NCBI GenBank assembly: GCA_035222895.1
Contig: JAVYIG010001811.1
Location: forward strand, 186,001 to 250,000
Length of the DNA: 64,000 nucleotides
Direction: 5' to 3'
Origin: Strongylocentrotus droebachiensis
Taxonomy: Eukaryota > Echinodermata > Echinoidea > Camarodonta > Strongylocentrotidae
In this document: piece by piece, positions 1 through 12,369 of the stretch
How positions within the stretch are numbered: position 1 is the stretch's first letter
Layout: every line of letters starts with the position of its first letter
Notes under the pieces: model-generated
Told to the model about the DNA's origin: nothing
The model's database searches: none
The model's input: the letters and a program-made list of their open reading frames with translations, nothing else
Position numbers and translations under genes: made by a program

Positions 1-84
1 ACGCTGTTTGTGTAATAAAAGGGTCTTGGATGTTATTTTTTCTCCAGAATTCTGATAATGCATACATCCTGAATCAGACATAAG

Positions 85-1250
85 CTGTAAATTTGTATTT
101 ATTCATTCATTCATTTATTTGCATGCATTAATCAATTTCCAAGGTTACATAAAATTACGGCACGGCAATTCATTTCATTTCATTTCACGGGGGCCTTCCT
201 CAACCCGAGGACTTTTATTATTGAGACTACATATACAAAAATATGATAATGGATAAAATATTGACAAGAAAATCCTTATAGGCCTATGTAATAAGGGAGA
301 AAACACGAAATATACCTCACTCAGTACTGTTCCTTCCATTCCATGTACTTATTTAGGTTACGTTTGAAAATTAGTAATGATGATGATAATGCACATTTGA
401 GCTCTGGCGAGATTGAGTCCCAACATTTAGCACCATGATAACTGACTCTTTTTCTCAAAACAAGTTTTTAATTTGGGCAATACACAATTTTGTGTTGAGT
501 ATGTTATGTTATAGTTCGAGCGCTTAAATTCAAATATATATGACAAGTCATTTGGACACCTGCTTTTTGAGATTTTCTACATCGTTTAAAGAGTGCGTCT
601 GTTTCTTCTTATATTTAAGGAATAACTTTTTAAACTGCTGGTACAGAAGACTTGAGGAATATATTGCGTCAACTTGTAGTACAGTTCGAAAGGCTCAATT
701 TGGAATTATCTGAAGCTTCTTCAAAGAACCTTTCTTTTACTTTGTAATATTGTTTTATTAAACAAAAGTGCAATATTCTGAGATACATAGTTCCTTATCC
801 TTTTAGTGAGGTACAGCTTTTGTATAACATATTTCCGCACAAAATTAACGATCCCATCCCAATCGAGATCCTAATCAAATTATATACCTAGATTTTTGCA
901 ATAGCTTATATGTTTGAGTTTTACATTATTTATATATTCAAGCGTTCTATCTTTTACTTTTACTTTATATCCAATCAGCACGATATAGTGCACTTGTTCA
1001 TTCAGGTTGTTAGATACATAGATGGCAAAAATAACGGGGCCTAAATTGATCCTCCGTGGAATTCCACAAACTATATTGAACTTGTTACAAATTTGGACCG
1101 TTTTCCATCAATCAGTGTTGCTTATATTTTCCCATCTCGGATGTCTTGCAACGTTTGAACACAGGTATTTATTTCCTGTTTGTATTGTTTGGTTGAAAAT
1201 ATACGCTAAAGGTTTCGAAATAACATTAGCTATTGGTTTCAACTGAACAA
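85..1250 (-). mobile_element. Decayed LINE fragment (reverse transcriptase and 3' end)
   Basis: Read on the minus strand, about 1250-850 encodes pieces typical of a non-LTR retrotransposon reverse transcriptase: a segment like ISKPLAYIFNQTIQTG, then GIPRRINLGPVIFAIYVSN, which matches the family block GxPQGSxLGPLLFxIYxND. Further on, about 560-330, comes a C-terminal RT stretch with YSTQNCVLPKLKTCFEKKS. The 3' end is an AT-rich tail with repeated ATTC/ATTT units near 90-125. The catalytic FADD block is not visible, and stops and frame changes are frequent. It is an internally deleted, old LINE copy. The clade (CR1/L2/Jockey type) cannot be fixed by eye. A copy of the 3' end lies at 49555-49780. 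Confidence 0.6.
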
Positions 1251-1259
1251 AAGAAGAGG

Positions 1260-3050
1260 ACTATTGTCAGTTCATGATGTTTTCTTAGGGGATAAATGGC
1301 AAATAAAGCCAATAAATCACAAAAAATAGTCAATGCCTGCCCCTTTCACTAAACATACACGATATTATATTTATTGGTTTATTTATTTATTTATTTACAT
1401 CCATTATCAAGTTGTCAAAGGTTACACAGAATAGTGGTACGACGATGAAATATATACATTCTGTAAATGAAGCGAATAACTCACAAAATGTTAGGCAATG
1501 CTTGCCTCGTTCAGAAAGCCCACGCAATATATAGTTATTAATTAATTAATTAATTAATTTGTAGTTTTATTTTTACAAGGCAGCATTGCCATTTACAGAA
1601 CTGCTTTCCACAATGGCCGTGTTGGCCTAGATTCAGTATACATAACATATACTTACAGATTGAAATGTACCAAATAATGATTTTAAGGGAATCTAAGAAT
1701 CTAAGAACTATATATTAATGATAAAGGCCAAATTAAAAGACTTTCTTTGAAACCAAAAAACATCGTAAACAGACGAATAAGAAAACCCAAAGACAAATAA
1801 ATAAATAAGAACAACAACAGAAAACAACTAAATCTACCTGTACTATGTAATATAAACCTCATTTCGAAAACAAATGTGGAGTAAAAAAAATTCATTACAA
1901 AGATAGCAACATAATTATGTCAGGATTCGATCACATCTCAATACTCAATATCTCAATATTCGTTGACATGCATAAATATATTTTAAGCTTTGAAAACAAA
2001 TCATCTGCTAACAAATATATTTTTAACGATACTACCCAATATATTGATACAAATTATTATGACTTATAGGTGAAGGAAATTTTAGTGTCAACAAGCGTAC
2101 GTTTTATTATAATAAGAAGGAAGTTTTTGCGTTTTATATTGTGGTTATAAATAATTATACTGGACATGGATTTCTTTCAAATACTTCCTCTAGTGGTGTC
2201 TCTTATTACATCACATTTTTAAATATTTTGAAAATATAGTTGGTAGTCAAACTATTTCTTTGTAAATTCATTGTCATTTTCACTCATTAAGTCCAATGAA
2301 TCGTGTTTTTTTTAAAATCGTTTATCCAGAGTTTTCTCGGTTTAATATCTTCAAGATTTTGCATGTTTAATATAAAACACTTAATCGAATTGTCTTCACA
2401 CAAGACTTTAAACATAACTTAAATGAATATTTTATTCAAACTGAATCCTCTCAGGAGAGCTGAATTTCCAACATTCCGAATTAACATATTAGTATCCTAT
2501 CTATATCAAACATTGTCATGTAGTACATTCCTAATAGGCTACTTATTACAAATAATTACTAAAATGGATCAAGAGCTCGAACCTTTTACAATAATAATGT
2601 GTGACAATAATTATTATCTATTATTGAAAGAATCATCATATTTAGCAGTATAAATCATCCTCGATCTTTTGTGATTCGTCAGTAATATTATTCATGTCTA
2701 CTAGAGTTTGCTCGAAACAATCAGCAATTAGCTGTTCATTTATAATACACGAATTGGTTTGCAACGATAACGTTGCGATATTGGCTTTATTCAGTTGTGA
2801 GGTGATTCAGCTTTTCAAGGCAATCTCATTCAACAGGAAATAAAAGCTTATTTTGCAATTGTTGCATACAATTTTCAGATGATATCACTATCGCATCACG
2901 AGTGAAAAGTGTCACCATTCACTGGCGCAGACCTACGTCACGCAACCAACTCCTCGTGTGCAACACGCTTAATGAATAGTAAAAAATTCCACTGACATCA
3001 TACTCTGCTGATAAGTCAGCATAAATGGCAACATTGTTCAAGACAGATGC
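1260..3050. other. Non-coding stretch with a second LINE 3' end and TTAA microsatellite
   Basis: No convincing gene. At about 1375-1450 there is a second divergent copy of the LINE 3' end (repeated TTTA followed by an AAGGTTACA-like segment, as at 110-160). At about 1530-1560 there is a short run of repeated TTAA. The remainder is AT-rich and shows no reading frame with a recognisable protein. Confidence 0.5.
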
Positions 3051-4973
3051 CTACAGGTCATCATTTTGAGTTCGAACCCGTTGCCAGAAGTCTTCACCAG
3101 GATCCCTAGGGTCATCATAAGCCGACTCCGAGGGCGTCGTTTTCTTGGTCTTTCGGCTCATGTCTGGTTTGGCGTAAAGTTGTTCCACCTCTGCTGATGG
3201 ACTAGGTATGATATCTGTTAAAGGAAGTTCTGGTGATGTCTTTGGGGTACCACCTTCGACATCATTCAAAGACCAATACGTATTGTCTAGGCTAGATGCG
3301 CTTGGAACGACTACACTTTCAGTGTGTTCATAATGATGATTAGAGTTTCTGTCACCTGGAACAGAGCAATCAGCCGTTAGTGGACACTCTCCTGCAGTAC
3401 GAGCTTGCTCTTTGGCTTTGTGCTTTGTATGTGCAAAGGGCCTGTACATCAAGTCCTGCCTTGCAGGAAGTATCGGGACGCTCGTTTGACCTTCTGATCA
3501 GGAACCTGAGGAGGGCATGGTTGCTCGATTCGGATCAGGTTCTTCCCTGTTTGATGTTTGGCGATAGGAGACATCTCGGCTCGGTCGAGAGACCCCAGAT
3601 GACGCGGTCATTTCAACAGATTCTGCAACGGTGTTACCAAGGTTTGTAGCTGAATTCATTCGGGAATTGATGTTCCTCTGGCTTCTACGGCCACATCGCT
3701 CTCTCCTTCGGGTTTTACGCAGGTAATTGCCCAATTGAACACCTATAGGCCTACTCAACGTTAAAGCAAAACATGTAATCACAACAATAATAATCAAGAT
3801 GTTTTGATCCTTTCGTTGACTTAACACAGGTGTATCATGACTGAATTGCTCATCCTGATTTTCTGTAGTCGACGTGGCTGGTGTAACGGTAGTGGATAGA
3901 GAACGTCCGTTTGAACTAGTAGGCCTATCCATGTAAACGGTAAGTATTTGACATTGAAAACCGTTGTTAGAATAGTTGGAAGCATTTAGGTCTCCAGATG
4001 CGTTCGTTAAATCAGAAATGATATTAAGATTTTCCTGTAGGTCAACATTCAGATACACAATGCTTTCTATTACAAGCATATTGGAGTCATCTCCCTCTTC
4101 ACCGCAGAGAAAAATGGAAAAACTTGCAGTAATGTTTTCAGTAGAATTAATCCTCTTTAGGGAGCTGCCATCAACATTGAACCATGATGTATTACAGCAT
4201 TTAAATGTTGCATTCTCGGATTTAGTCAAATTGCTCTGAACCAAATCGCCAGGTTTCGTACGAAACCGGCACGCGTTGCTCCTGTTTGTTTTACTTTTAA
4301 AAACTTCACACTGGGTTGGCACACTGCTTGCATCATTCAGCTTTTCAGGAGGAACATAAATGCTATATTTGTTGGTTATATTATAGTGACCAACCAAATT
4401 CATCTGGGAAGTTTCATGTTCATACAACACCTGATTCCCTGCGACAAATCTTGCTCGGTCCCCATCGTTCACCTGCAACCATTGACACGACATCTGTAAT
4501 TTCCCACGTTTCTGGTCGAAGAATGTTTCGCAAATAGGCTTTGTCTCTTCGACTTTCAAATTCAATTGGAAAATGAAACAAAGTTGTCGTCCATGTTTAT
4601 ACAAAGACACAGTGTGCGTCCCAGTATCATTTTCGTCAGTAAGCATAATCGACATTTCATATATATTTACCCCTTGTTTGTAGTAAGTCAAACTATAACG
4701 TCCAGATTGCAAAGACGTTTTGTTCCCGATAGACATATCAAATGGAAGTTGAAATTCTGAGTCTGGAATATTCCAAACAAGGTATTGGTCTGCTTGTAGC
4801 TTGTGCACAGTGAAGTTGACATGGATGGTTTGCCCGTCGATTGCGATCACAGATTCTTCCTGTTCATTGCTACAGAATAATATTTTATTTGGAAATGCAT
4901 GATGCAGGTGTGCTTGTAAAATAAAAAGGCTTAAAAATACCTTAACAGCCGGTGTAAAGCGTTCAGGAAACAT
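3051..4973 (-). pseudogene. Receptor A: three-Ig-like membrane receptor with long tail, one in-frame stop
   Basis: Type I membrane receptor of the local family. The chosen start MFPERF aligns with the starts of C (MFPERF) and B (MLPDRL); 25 codons further upstream are open but lack a signal peptide. Signal peptide is about residues 1-28. Ig-like domain 1 has C34, W67, the DTGTH motif at 116-120 and C132. Domain 2 has C148, C163, W165, C222 and C235. Domain 3 has C259/C260, W264, C290 and C341. The stalk is Ser/Thr-rich and the short membrane helix is about 391-407. An in-frame TGA (3498-3500) follows residue 491. The same frame then continues for about 149 codons, including NTYWSLNDV, LYAKPDMSRKTKK and AYDDPRDP. 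So one nonsense codon separates the membrane-anchored part from the signalling tail. It may be a pseudogene, a short-tailed allele, or read through. The C-terminal YxN motif is absent. Confidence 0.7.
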
Positions 4974-5127
4974 TTTGCCGTCGTATACTCCCAAATATAA
5001 CTTGAAATGGACGCAGAATATATAGGATGGTTTACAACAAGTCGACAAGATAGCCTGTTATTATTAATGGAGCTCTTGATCCTAATACTCATCCTCTTGC
5101 TGCAAATAAATGTTACCTGAAGAAATA

Positions 5128-5136
5128 GGCGGAGCC
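5128..5136 (-). promoter_or_regulatory. GC-box-like element upstream of A
   Basis: GGCGGAGCC on the plus strand (GGCTCCGCC in gene orientation), about 155 bp before the chosen ATG. The same core precedes B, C, E, J and H, so it is a candidate Sp/KLF-type promoter element. Function is inferred from recurrence only. Confidence 0.45.
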
Positions 5137-5139
5137 TGT

Positions 5140-5650
5140 TGAAATCAGAGAATAATTGTTTTCTTTATCATATCTATCACTTCAAGTAGTGATTCGCTGG
5201 ATCGTAATGCTAATGGAAATGATGATACCTAAACCAGTTTCGGTAATGATGTACACGATTTCTAGGTAAACAATAATTATAAAGAAAAGATGATTAACGA
5301 AATATTTGTTTTCATATTTGAAAGTAAAAAGGAAAGGGAAAAACAAAAACAGAATAAGATGAAGTGGTGTCCTGCCATTACATGTCAAGTGCCTAAACAA
5401 ACTATACAAACTCCAAGGTAAAGTAATTATAAACGAAAACTTGTTATCACCTTTCTTGAGTGTGGAAACTAATTAATTTCTCCCTCTTTTATGTTAAGGC
5501 TCATATTGAATCGAACGCAACCTTTAATGGCTTGTTTAAAGAACAAAACTAGTACACTGATCTTTTATGATACTTTCTAAATAGGAAATTCGAGATGCTT
5601 TGTCTGGAAATATCTGCTAATTATTTCTTGTTGGACAGAAGGGTGACTCC
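5140..5650. repeat. Upstream segment shared by A, B and C
   Basis: This segment is repeated at about 9975-10520 (upstream of B) and 20250-20780 (upstream of C). Shared landmarks include AAACCAGTTTCGGTAAT, CATATTTGAAAGTAAAAAGG and ACGAAAACTTG. It shows that the duplication unit that made A, B and C included upstream DNA. It contains a roughly 60-codon minus-strand frame in all three copies that I do not call a gene. Confidence 0.75.
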
Positions 5651-5805
5651 TGGTAAAGATGAAGAATTTCTTTGGGGGAGCTTTATCATTACCTGGATAT
5701 CAGTATTGGAAAAAGATCCAAGTTGAAATCTCATCTGAAAAAAAAAATTTGCTCTTAAAATGCCCTCATAAATGAAATATGACAAGAACAAGCTGAAGTG
5801 TCATA

Positions 5806-7065
5806 GTGGTAGAAACTTTGTTTGTGAAGTGCCATATACACATTACCGCGTGCAGTGCATGTGACCTTACTATTTATATTTTAAAAACTTCAACATTTTT
5901 CAAAACAGTACACACCAAATCATTTGTACATCATCAAGCTTTCATAATTGATTCCAGACACTTTCATTTACAGTGTAGGCCTAAAGCCTTGACGAGTAGT
6001 AACTTTGTATACAGGTACATTTCTATCATGCAAACACGTATTGTCGTGACTCTAACCCAAGACATGTCTTAATGGTACTATGTCCCATTTGCAGGCCCCG
6101 AAAAATGAAAAGGTTAAATTCCGACGGCATTCGAAAGATAATGCTAATTTAGAACTTCCCTTAAAAAAAGAGGGCTTGAAAATCTCTTTAAGTGGGAAAA
6201 TAACGACTATTAGTTGTCAAATCGACTTAGGAGCTATAGAGCCAGTAAGTAATAATCTGATTTTTAGACCATTGTACCGAATGGTTGTACGTTTTATGGC
6301 CATTTGGCCATTACAAGATTATTGATTATTGATGTACCCTTTACAGCTCATGTTATGTACATGTTTGTTATTAAAAAAGAGAGAAAAAAAGCCAGTCAGT
6401 CACTCAATAGTGTCTGACAGTAAAGTCTAGCAAGTAAACAGGTTTCCTTGCATAATTTAAATATTAGGACAACGTATAAATTTCACAGATAAAACATATA
6501 TGACATATTCATAATTCCTACATAATTCGATGTTGGCTGCAAAAGGGACATAGTATCTTTAATGAAAATCAACTTCTTGCTTCACTTCAGGCAAAGGAAT
6601 TTAAAGGTACTATATGTCCCATTTGCAGAACCTCCTTCAAAACAAAAGGGCTTGAACATTTATTTTTGTGGGAAAATAACGACCGTTTATATTTATAGAA
6701 TCGAATTTAGCAATCGCGGTTGTTTAATTATGAAGTCTGATTTTCAAAACCAAATTGTCGTATGTTTTGTGCTGCGCAAAGCTTTAATCAGTTTTGGCCA
6801 ATACAAGAAGTGGGTTATTGATGTAGACATTGTAGTTTATGTTACCTTTACAGCTTATTGTATGTGTTTTATTACCAAAGAAAAAAATAGAAGTCGTTCA
6901 GCCACTCAATAGTATCCGACAGTGATGTATAGAAAGTAAACGGGTTTCCTTGCATAATTTAAATATTAGGACAAGAGCTAACGTTTACATTTCACAGATA
7001 GGACATACGTGACATATTTATAATACATAATTTGATGTTGGCTGCGAAAGGGATACCTTTCATTA
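5806..7065. repeat. Two direct copies of a ~480-bp non-coding repeat
   Basis: About 6070-6545 and 6590-7065 are direct copies. Shared blocks include CCCATTTGCAG, AGGGCTTGAA, TGGGAAAATAACGAC and GATGTTGGCTGC. A third copy lies at about 10900-11460 and is continued after an insertion at about 12370-12420. Short frames in the repeat differ between copies, so I do not call proteins here. Confidence 0.65.
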
Positions 7066-8490
7066 AACATAAAGCTATTATGACAATAATTAATGTTATC
7101 TGGTGGTCTGGCAAAGGAAAAACCCCACAGCCCTTACCATCAAAAAAAGTTTAGTTGACATCTCATAACTTTGAGGGCGACAAATTTAAACCCAATATTC
7201 TTTGTTTTAATATCGGTATGTGCGTTGGCACATAAATAAACTGAAGATCAACCCGTTTTTCGTTTCGAACGTATACCAGGATTCTGAACACTTATTTCTC
7301 TCGAGTAGTTATACGCCATCAATTTTTAATTTCGGCCGATAGCCTTCATAGCATTATGTATTTGATCTTTTATGTATTATTTGGATTATTGTAAAATATA
7401 TTGCAGCTCGAAGAATTAACATTACTTCGTTCACAAAGTAAATCGTTGGTATTAAATCGCATTGGCACTTGGTTAAAAAGAACATAGTTTTAAAAGCAAC
7501 ACTAAAGTCAAGATATGCTTGTGTTTAGTATAATAATACACATAATAAATACGAGACTAGAGAAAAAGAGGGACTTTTTGTGGTAGTCATCGGACTGTTT
7601 TTGCCCTCTAAAAACAGTCATGTATACCGGTCCCTCTTTTTGGAATGGTTTGGATTCGGAGGTTTAGGGAGCACCATCGTTAAATTGCTTTAAACGCAAA
7701 CTTTGAGTTGTTTTTTTAAAGTTCTTACAACTAATATAATTTGTTTGCCCTCCCAGCCTTTTTTTATTAAAAGCTAATCTGAATTGTTAATTAATGATGC
7801 ATGTTCGTTTTTAAAAAAAAATGTATATAAACAAATTACTTTTTGCTATGCTACCGGATGACTTTGGGCATTGGTACCAATGCATTATTTTGTATACAAA
7901 TTTCCTTATTCAATTGTGTTTTAAATTCTCCCTTCTAAATTTCGTCCTTATCTACTGCTACGGTTTTTTCTTCTACATTACTTATTTTTCCATTTCCATA
8001 TTTTATATATATATATATATATTTAAATCTCATTTATCAGTTATATATATATTTTGTATTGCGTTGGTGACTTGGCAATCGGTATAAATACAGATCACAG
8101 GTATATACAAGTGTATGTGTTTTGTTTACCCTCAAGACCCGAGTAATAAATCTTTGCCTTCCTATATCATTCCTACATATATATATATATTTTTTAAATG
8201 ATATGTTATTTCCTTCCTCATAATTTCACATAACACGAAATTCACATAACAAGAAATTATCAAGATAAGCAATATAAAACAAGATCTTTGATACAAGACA
8301 TTTCATAAGTTACATCAATCAATGAACATAGAGGAAAAAAAAGGAAAACAAAAAAAGTCTTGCATGTAACAGTGTATAATCAAAATAACAGTAGAGGAAG
8401 GTTTAAAGTTACATATTACCATCCTATTAGTTATGATCGTTAATCATCTTGTCACCTTCTTCCAAGCCTGATGTCTACCCAATTCGTACA
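7066..8490. other. Non-coding stretch; contains a thrice-repeated segment
   Basis: The first part (about 7066-7600) recurs at about 12400-12830. About 7815-8170 recurs at about 15370-15550 and 43760-43930, recognisable by GTTGGTGACTTGGCA and AAGACCCGAGTAATAAA. There are TA dinucleotide runs at about 8005-8025 and 8177-8190. No gene seen. Confidence 0.55.
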
Positions 8491-8491
8491 C

Positions 8492-9796
8492 TTAAGCCCT
8501 TCTGTAAGAAAACACGAATGCTATAATGCTTACACCATGGGCTATTGTTGATACTACGAGTACTGCTAAGAGATACGTTTCCATGGATACCGTTTTCTTA
8601 TAGCTTCCTTGAGATATTGAAACATTATTAGAAGCATTTTCCATCCTCTGAGTAGAGAGTGTAACGGTTAATTGCTTATCCTGACTTACTGTAGTCGACG
8701 TGGCTGGTATAACGGTAGTGGATAAAGAACGCCCTTTTGAAATATTATCAATGTAAACAGTCAGTATTTGACATTGAGAATCGTCGCTAGAATATTTTGA
8801 AGCGCTTTGGTCTCCAGATGCGTTCGTTGAAATGGAAATGATATCAATATTTTCCTCTATGTCAACATTCAGATATCCAATGCTTTCTATTACAAGCATA
8901 TTTGAGTCATCTCCCTCTTCACCGCAGAGAAAAATGGGAAAACTTGCAGAAATGCTTTCTGTAGAATTAAGCCTCTTGACGGAGTTACCATGCACAACGA
9001 ACCACGATGTATTACAGCATTTAAATGTTGCATTTGTGGATTTAGTTAAATTGCTCTGAACCAAATCGCCAGGTGATGTACGAAATCTGCATAGGTTGCT
9101 CCTGTTCGTTCTACCATTAAGAACTTCACACATGGTTGGCACACTGCTTGCATCATTCAGCTTTTCAGGACGAAGGAATATGCTATATGTGTTGGTTATA
9201 TTATTATAGTGACCATCTAAATTCATCTGAGAAGTTTCATGTTCATACAATACCTGATCCCCTGCGACAAGTCTTGCTCGGTCCCCATCGTTCACCTGCA
9301 ACCATTGGCACGACATCTGCAATTTCCAATGTTTCATGTCGAAGAACGTTTCGCAAATAGGCTTTATCTCTTTGATTATTAAATTCAATTGGAAAATGAA
9401 ACAAAGTTGTCGTCCACGTTCATTCAAAGTCACCGTGTGCGTCCCAGTATCATTTTTGTCAGTAAGCATAATCGACATTTCAATTATATTTCCCGCTTGT
9501 TGGTAGTAAGTCAATTTATAACGTCCAGATTTTAAAGGCATGTTGCTCAAGATAGACATATTAAACGGAAGTTGAAATTTTGAGTCTGGAGTATTCCAAA
9601 CAAGGTATTGGTCCGCTTGTTGCTTGTGCCCTGTGAAGTTGACATGGATGGTTTGCCCGCTGATTGCGATCACAGATTCTTCTTTTTCATTCTTACAAAA
9701 CAAATCATTGCTTGAAAATGCCTGATGCAAATGTGCTTGTAAAATAAAAAGGCTTACAAATACCTTAACAGCCGGTGTAAGCCGATCAGGTAACAT
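8492..9796 (-). CDS. Receptor B: tailless three-Ig-like membrane protein
   Basis: Intact open frame of 434 residues from MLPDRLTPAVKVF. Seven further codons are open upstream but begin with TTG. The N-terminal signal peptide is followed by three Ig-like domains with the family cysteine/tryptophan spacing and a DTGTH motif in domain 1. Many N-glycosylation sites (NxS/T) occur in domains 2 and 3 and in the stalk. The stalk is Ser/Thr-rich. The protein ends with a membrane helix (LLAVLVVSTIAHGVSIIAFV) and only SYRRA inside, so it lacks all cytoplasmic tyrosine motifs of its relatives. It is closest to C and A in the ectodomain. It could be a decoy, or could couple through a partner; there is a histidine in the helix but no lysine or arginine. 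Uninterrupted frame supports a live gene. Confidence 0.82.
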   Translation of the reverse strand: MLPDRLTPAVKVFVSLFILQAHLHQAFSSNDLFCKNEKEESVIAISGQTIHVNFTGHKQQADQYLVWNTPDSKFQLPFNMSILSNMPLKSGRYKLTYYQQAGNIIEMSIMLTDKNDTGTHTVTLNERGRQLCFIFQLNLIIKEIKPICETFFDMKHWKLQMSCQWLQVNDGDRARLVAGDQVLYEHETSQMNLDGHYNNITNTYSIFLRPEKLNDASSVPTMCEVLNGRTNRSNLCRFRTSPGDLVQSNLTKSTNATFKCCNTSWFVVHGNSVKRLNSTESISASFPIFLCGEEGDDSNMLVIESIGYLNVDIEENIDIISISTNASGDQSASKYSSDDSQCQILTVYIDNISKGRSLSTTVIPATSTTVSQDKQLTVTLSTQRMENASNNVSISQGSYKKTVSMETYLLAVLVVSTIAHGVSIIAFVFSYRRA

Positions 9797-9962
9797 TTTG
9801 CCGTTGTATAGTCTCAAATCACCTTACTTGGAAATGGACGTCGAAGATTTATGATTGAGTACAACTATTCTCAAACGGGAAGATAGCCTGTTATTAATAT
9901 TAATTGACCTCGTGATCCTATTAGTAATCTTATTGCTGCAAATAAATGTTACCTGTCAAAAA

Positions 9963-9971
9963 GGCGGAGCC
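9963..9971 (-). promoter_or_regulatory. GC-box-like element upstream of B
   Basis: GGCGGAGCC on the plus strand, about 170 bp upstream of the B start, in the same sequence setting (followed by TGTTGAAATCAG) as at gene A. Confidence 0.45.
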
Positions 9972-9974
9972 TGT

Positions 9975-10860
9975 TGAAATCAGGGAATATTTTTTTTTCT
10001 CTCTTTACCATATCTCTCACCTCAAGTACTGATTCGCTGAATGGTAATGTTAATCAAAATAATGATGTCTAAACCAGTTTCGGTAATAATGTACAATATT
10101 TATAGGTAATCAAAATTAAAATAAACGAAAGATAATTAATGAAAGATTTGTTTTCATATTTGAAAGTAAAAAGGAAAGTGAAAAACAAAAACAGAGAAAG
10201 GTAAAGTGGTGCTCTGCCATTACAGTTCAAGAACCTAAACAAACTGTACATCCTCCTAGGTAAAGTTATTATAAACGAAAACTTGGTATCACCTTTCTTG
10301 AGTATGGAAACTAATTAATTTCTCCTTCGTTCATGTTAAGGCTAAGCGAAGTGCGCTTTCATATTGAATCGAACACAACCTTTAATGGCTCGTTTAATGG
10401 ACAAAACCAGTAAACTGATCTTTATGACACTTTCTAAACAAAATAATTCGAGATTCCTTGTCTGTAAATATCTGCTAATTATTTCTTGTTCGACAGAAGG
10501 GTGAGTCCTGGTAAAGATGAAGAAATTTTCTTTTTTGAGCATTATCATGACCTGGATATCAGTATTTGAAAAAATTATAGTTTAAATCTCACCTGAAAAA
10601 AAGTATTGCTCTTAAAATGCCCCCATATCCGTGTGCATGGCGTGAGACATTCTGTACAATTGAGTCAATTTATCTTATATTTGGTCTTCCCAAAACTTCA
10701 CAGTACACACCAATTCATGTATACATCATGAAGCTTTCATAAATGATTCCAGACACTTTCATTCACTGTAGGCCTAACACCTTGACGAGTAGTAACTTTA
10801 TAATACAGGTACATGCAGCTTTCTATCATGCAAACACGTATTATAATGACTCTAACCCAA
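9975..10860. repeat. B copy of the shared upstream segment
   Basis: Homologous to 5140-6060 upstream of A and 20250-21130 upstream of C. Shared blocks include AAACCAGTTTCGGTAATAATG and GATTCCAGACACTTTCAT. No gene seen. Confidence 0.7.
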
Positions 10861-10869
10861 GGCATGTCT

Positions 10870-11300
10870 TAATGAAAATCAAATTCTTGCTTCGTTTCAG
10901 GCAAAGGAATTTTAAAGGTACTATGTCCATTTTGCAGGCCAAAAAATGAAAAGGCTAAATTCCGACGGCATTTGAAATATGATACTAATTTAGAACTTCC
11001 TTCAAAACAAAAGGGCTTGAACATTTTTTGTGGGAAAATAACGACCGTTAGTTGTCCAATCAAATTTAACGATCGCGGTCGTTTAATTAAGTAGTCTGAT
11101 TTTCAGACCCTTGTACTGAATGGTCGTACGTTTTATGCTGCGCAAAGATTCAATCAGTTTAATTTTGGCCATTACAAGAATTGGGTTATTGATGTAGACT
11201 TGTAGCTTATGTACCCTTTACAACTCATTGTATGTATGTTATTACAAAGAAAAGAAGAGAAAACAAAAATAAACCGGTCAGCCAATCAATAGTGTCTGAC
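10870..11300. repeat. Third copy of the ~480-bp non-coding repeat
   Basis: Matches the copies at 6070-6545 and 6590-7065 (AATGAAAATCAA, AGGGCTTGAACATTT, TGGGAAAATAACGACCGTT). Its right end is separated by the element at 11477-12367. Confidence 0.65.
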
Positions 11301-11314
11301 AGTGAGGTCTAGAA

Positions 11315-11396
11315 GGTAAATAATAATAATAATAATAATATTTAATTTTTATATAGCGCTTAATACAAATGTCTCTAAGCGCTTTACATAATTTGA
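11315..11396 (-). mobile_element. Short retroelement 3'-tail-like segment with GCGCTT pair
   Basis: A run of AAT triplets followed by TATATAGCGCTTAAT and TCTAAGCGCTTTACAT. This resembles the 3' tail of short interspersed elements common in marine invertebrates, read on the minus strand. It is absent from the two sister copies of the surrounding repeat (about 6440 and 6950), so it was inserted. Related segments lie at 16625-16710 (plus orientation) and about 24540-24590. Confidence 0.4.
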
Positions 11397-11476
11397 ATAC
11401 TAATACACTGCTAACGTTTAAATTTCACAGATAAGACATACGTGAGATATTTACAATTCCTACAAAGTTATACACA

Positions 11477-12367
11477 CACTGTAAAAAGATAATAGTCGAA
11501 ATAACTCAATAAAATTGAGGAAAAGAATTGCCTTATTTTTATTAAGTAAATATTACCTACGGCATCTTAAATAGAATTTACTTATTTTGCTGAATACATT
11601 TTTACTCAGTTAAATCGAGTTACATTAACGTAAATAATTTAAGTATTGTAATCATTTTAGATAATTAAAAAAAAGCTATGATAGGATTACATATTGCACG
11701 ATTTGGTACCCATCTAATCTAACAAGTAACATCCACTAATCTATCTAACTAATATATCTACCACCATCACAAACTATTACATACGCTTCAATTCGACACA
11801 TATTGAAAGGCTCCACATTTTATATATACTTGATCGTAGCATCTTAAAAGGAAAATTGGTTTACAATTTCCTGAAATATCAAGTTTTTATTTGTTTTGAA
11901 CTGGGTAACAATTAAAAATTGTCTTGTCTTTGCTTAGCCATGTTAAATGAATTAGTAAATGTTTTAAAGTCCTTAAATTTTCATTCAACCACAAAAAAGA
12001 ATTGTTTTATTTAAAAAAGATTTTAATTTGGTCTTAATGAATATTCATAAATTATGTAAATATTTCTATTACGCACTGCATCGGTTCTTACTTTAAAAAG
12101 ATAAGAATAATCAACATAAATTGTTTGAGTAATACGTATAATTTCTGATTTTGAGTTAAAATTACTAAATTAATACAAGCTGAAATTACTTAAAGTTCTT
12201 ATGTTTTTGATTTTACTTAAATATTCCACGTATGTTCTACTAAATTGAAAGTTTGAGTTAGCAAGACTTAAATTTAGTGCGTAAGTTGCAAAACTAATGT
12301 TTTCAAGTAAATTCTACATGGAAAAAATACGTAAAAATTACCAATGAACAAATTCTTTTTTACAGTG
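11477..12367. mobile_element. ~0.9-kb non-autonomous DNA element with CACTGTAAAAA ends
   Basis: Begins CACTGTAAAAAG and ends CTTTTTTACAGTG, giving inverted ends of about 11-12 bp. The interior is very AT-rich, with many AGTAAAT/ATTTACTT-like words and no coding frame. Sister repeats at about 6520 and 7030 run straight from TACATAAT into GATGTTGGCTGC without it, which gives two approximate empty sites. I see no clear target-site duplication, so the superfamily is left open. Confidence 0.5.
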
Positions 12368-12369
12368 CA

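Noticed and set aside
5182-5409. About 60-codon minus-strand frame repeated upstream of A, B (10069-10251) and C (20341-20523)
   Set aside because: The peptides are similar, but the DNA is duplicated anyway, only B has an ATG start, and the A frame runs on past the stop used in B and C. Conservation of DNA explains it.
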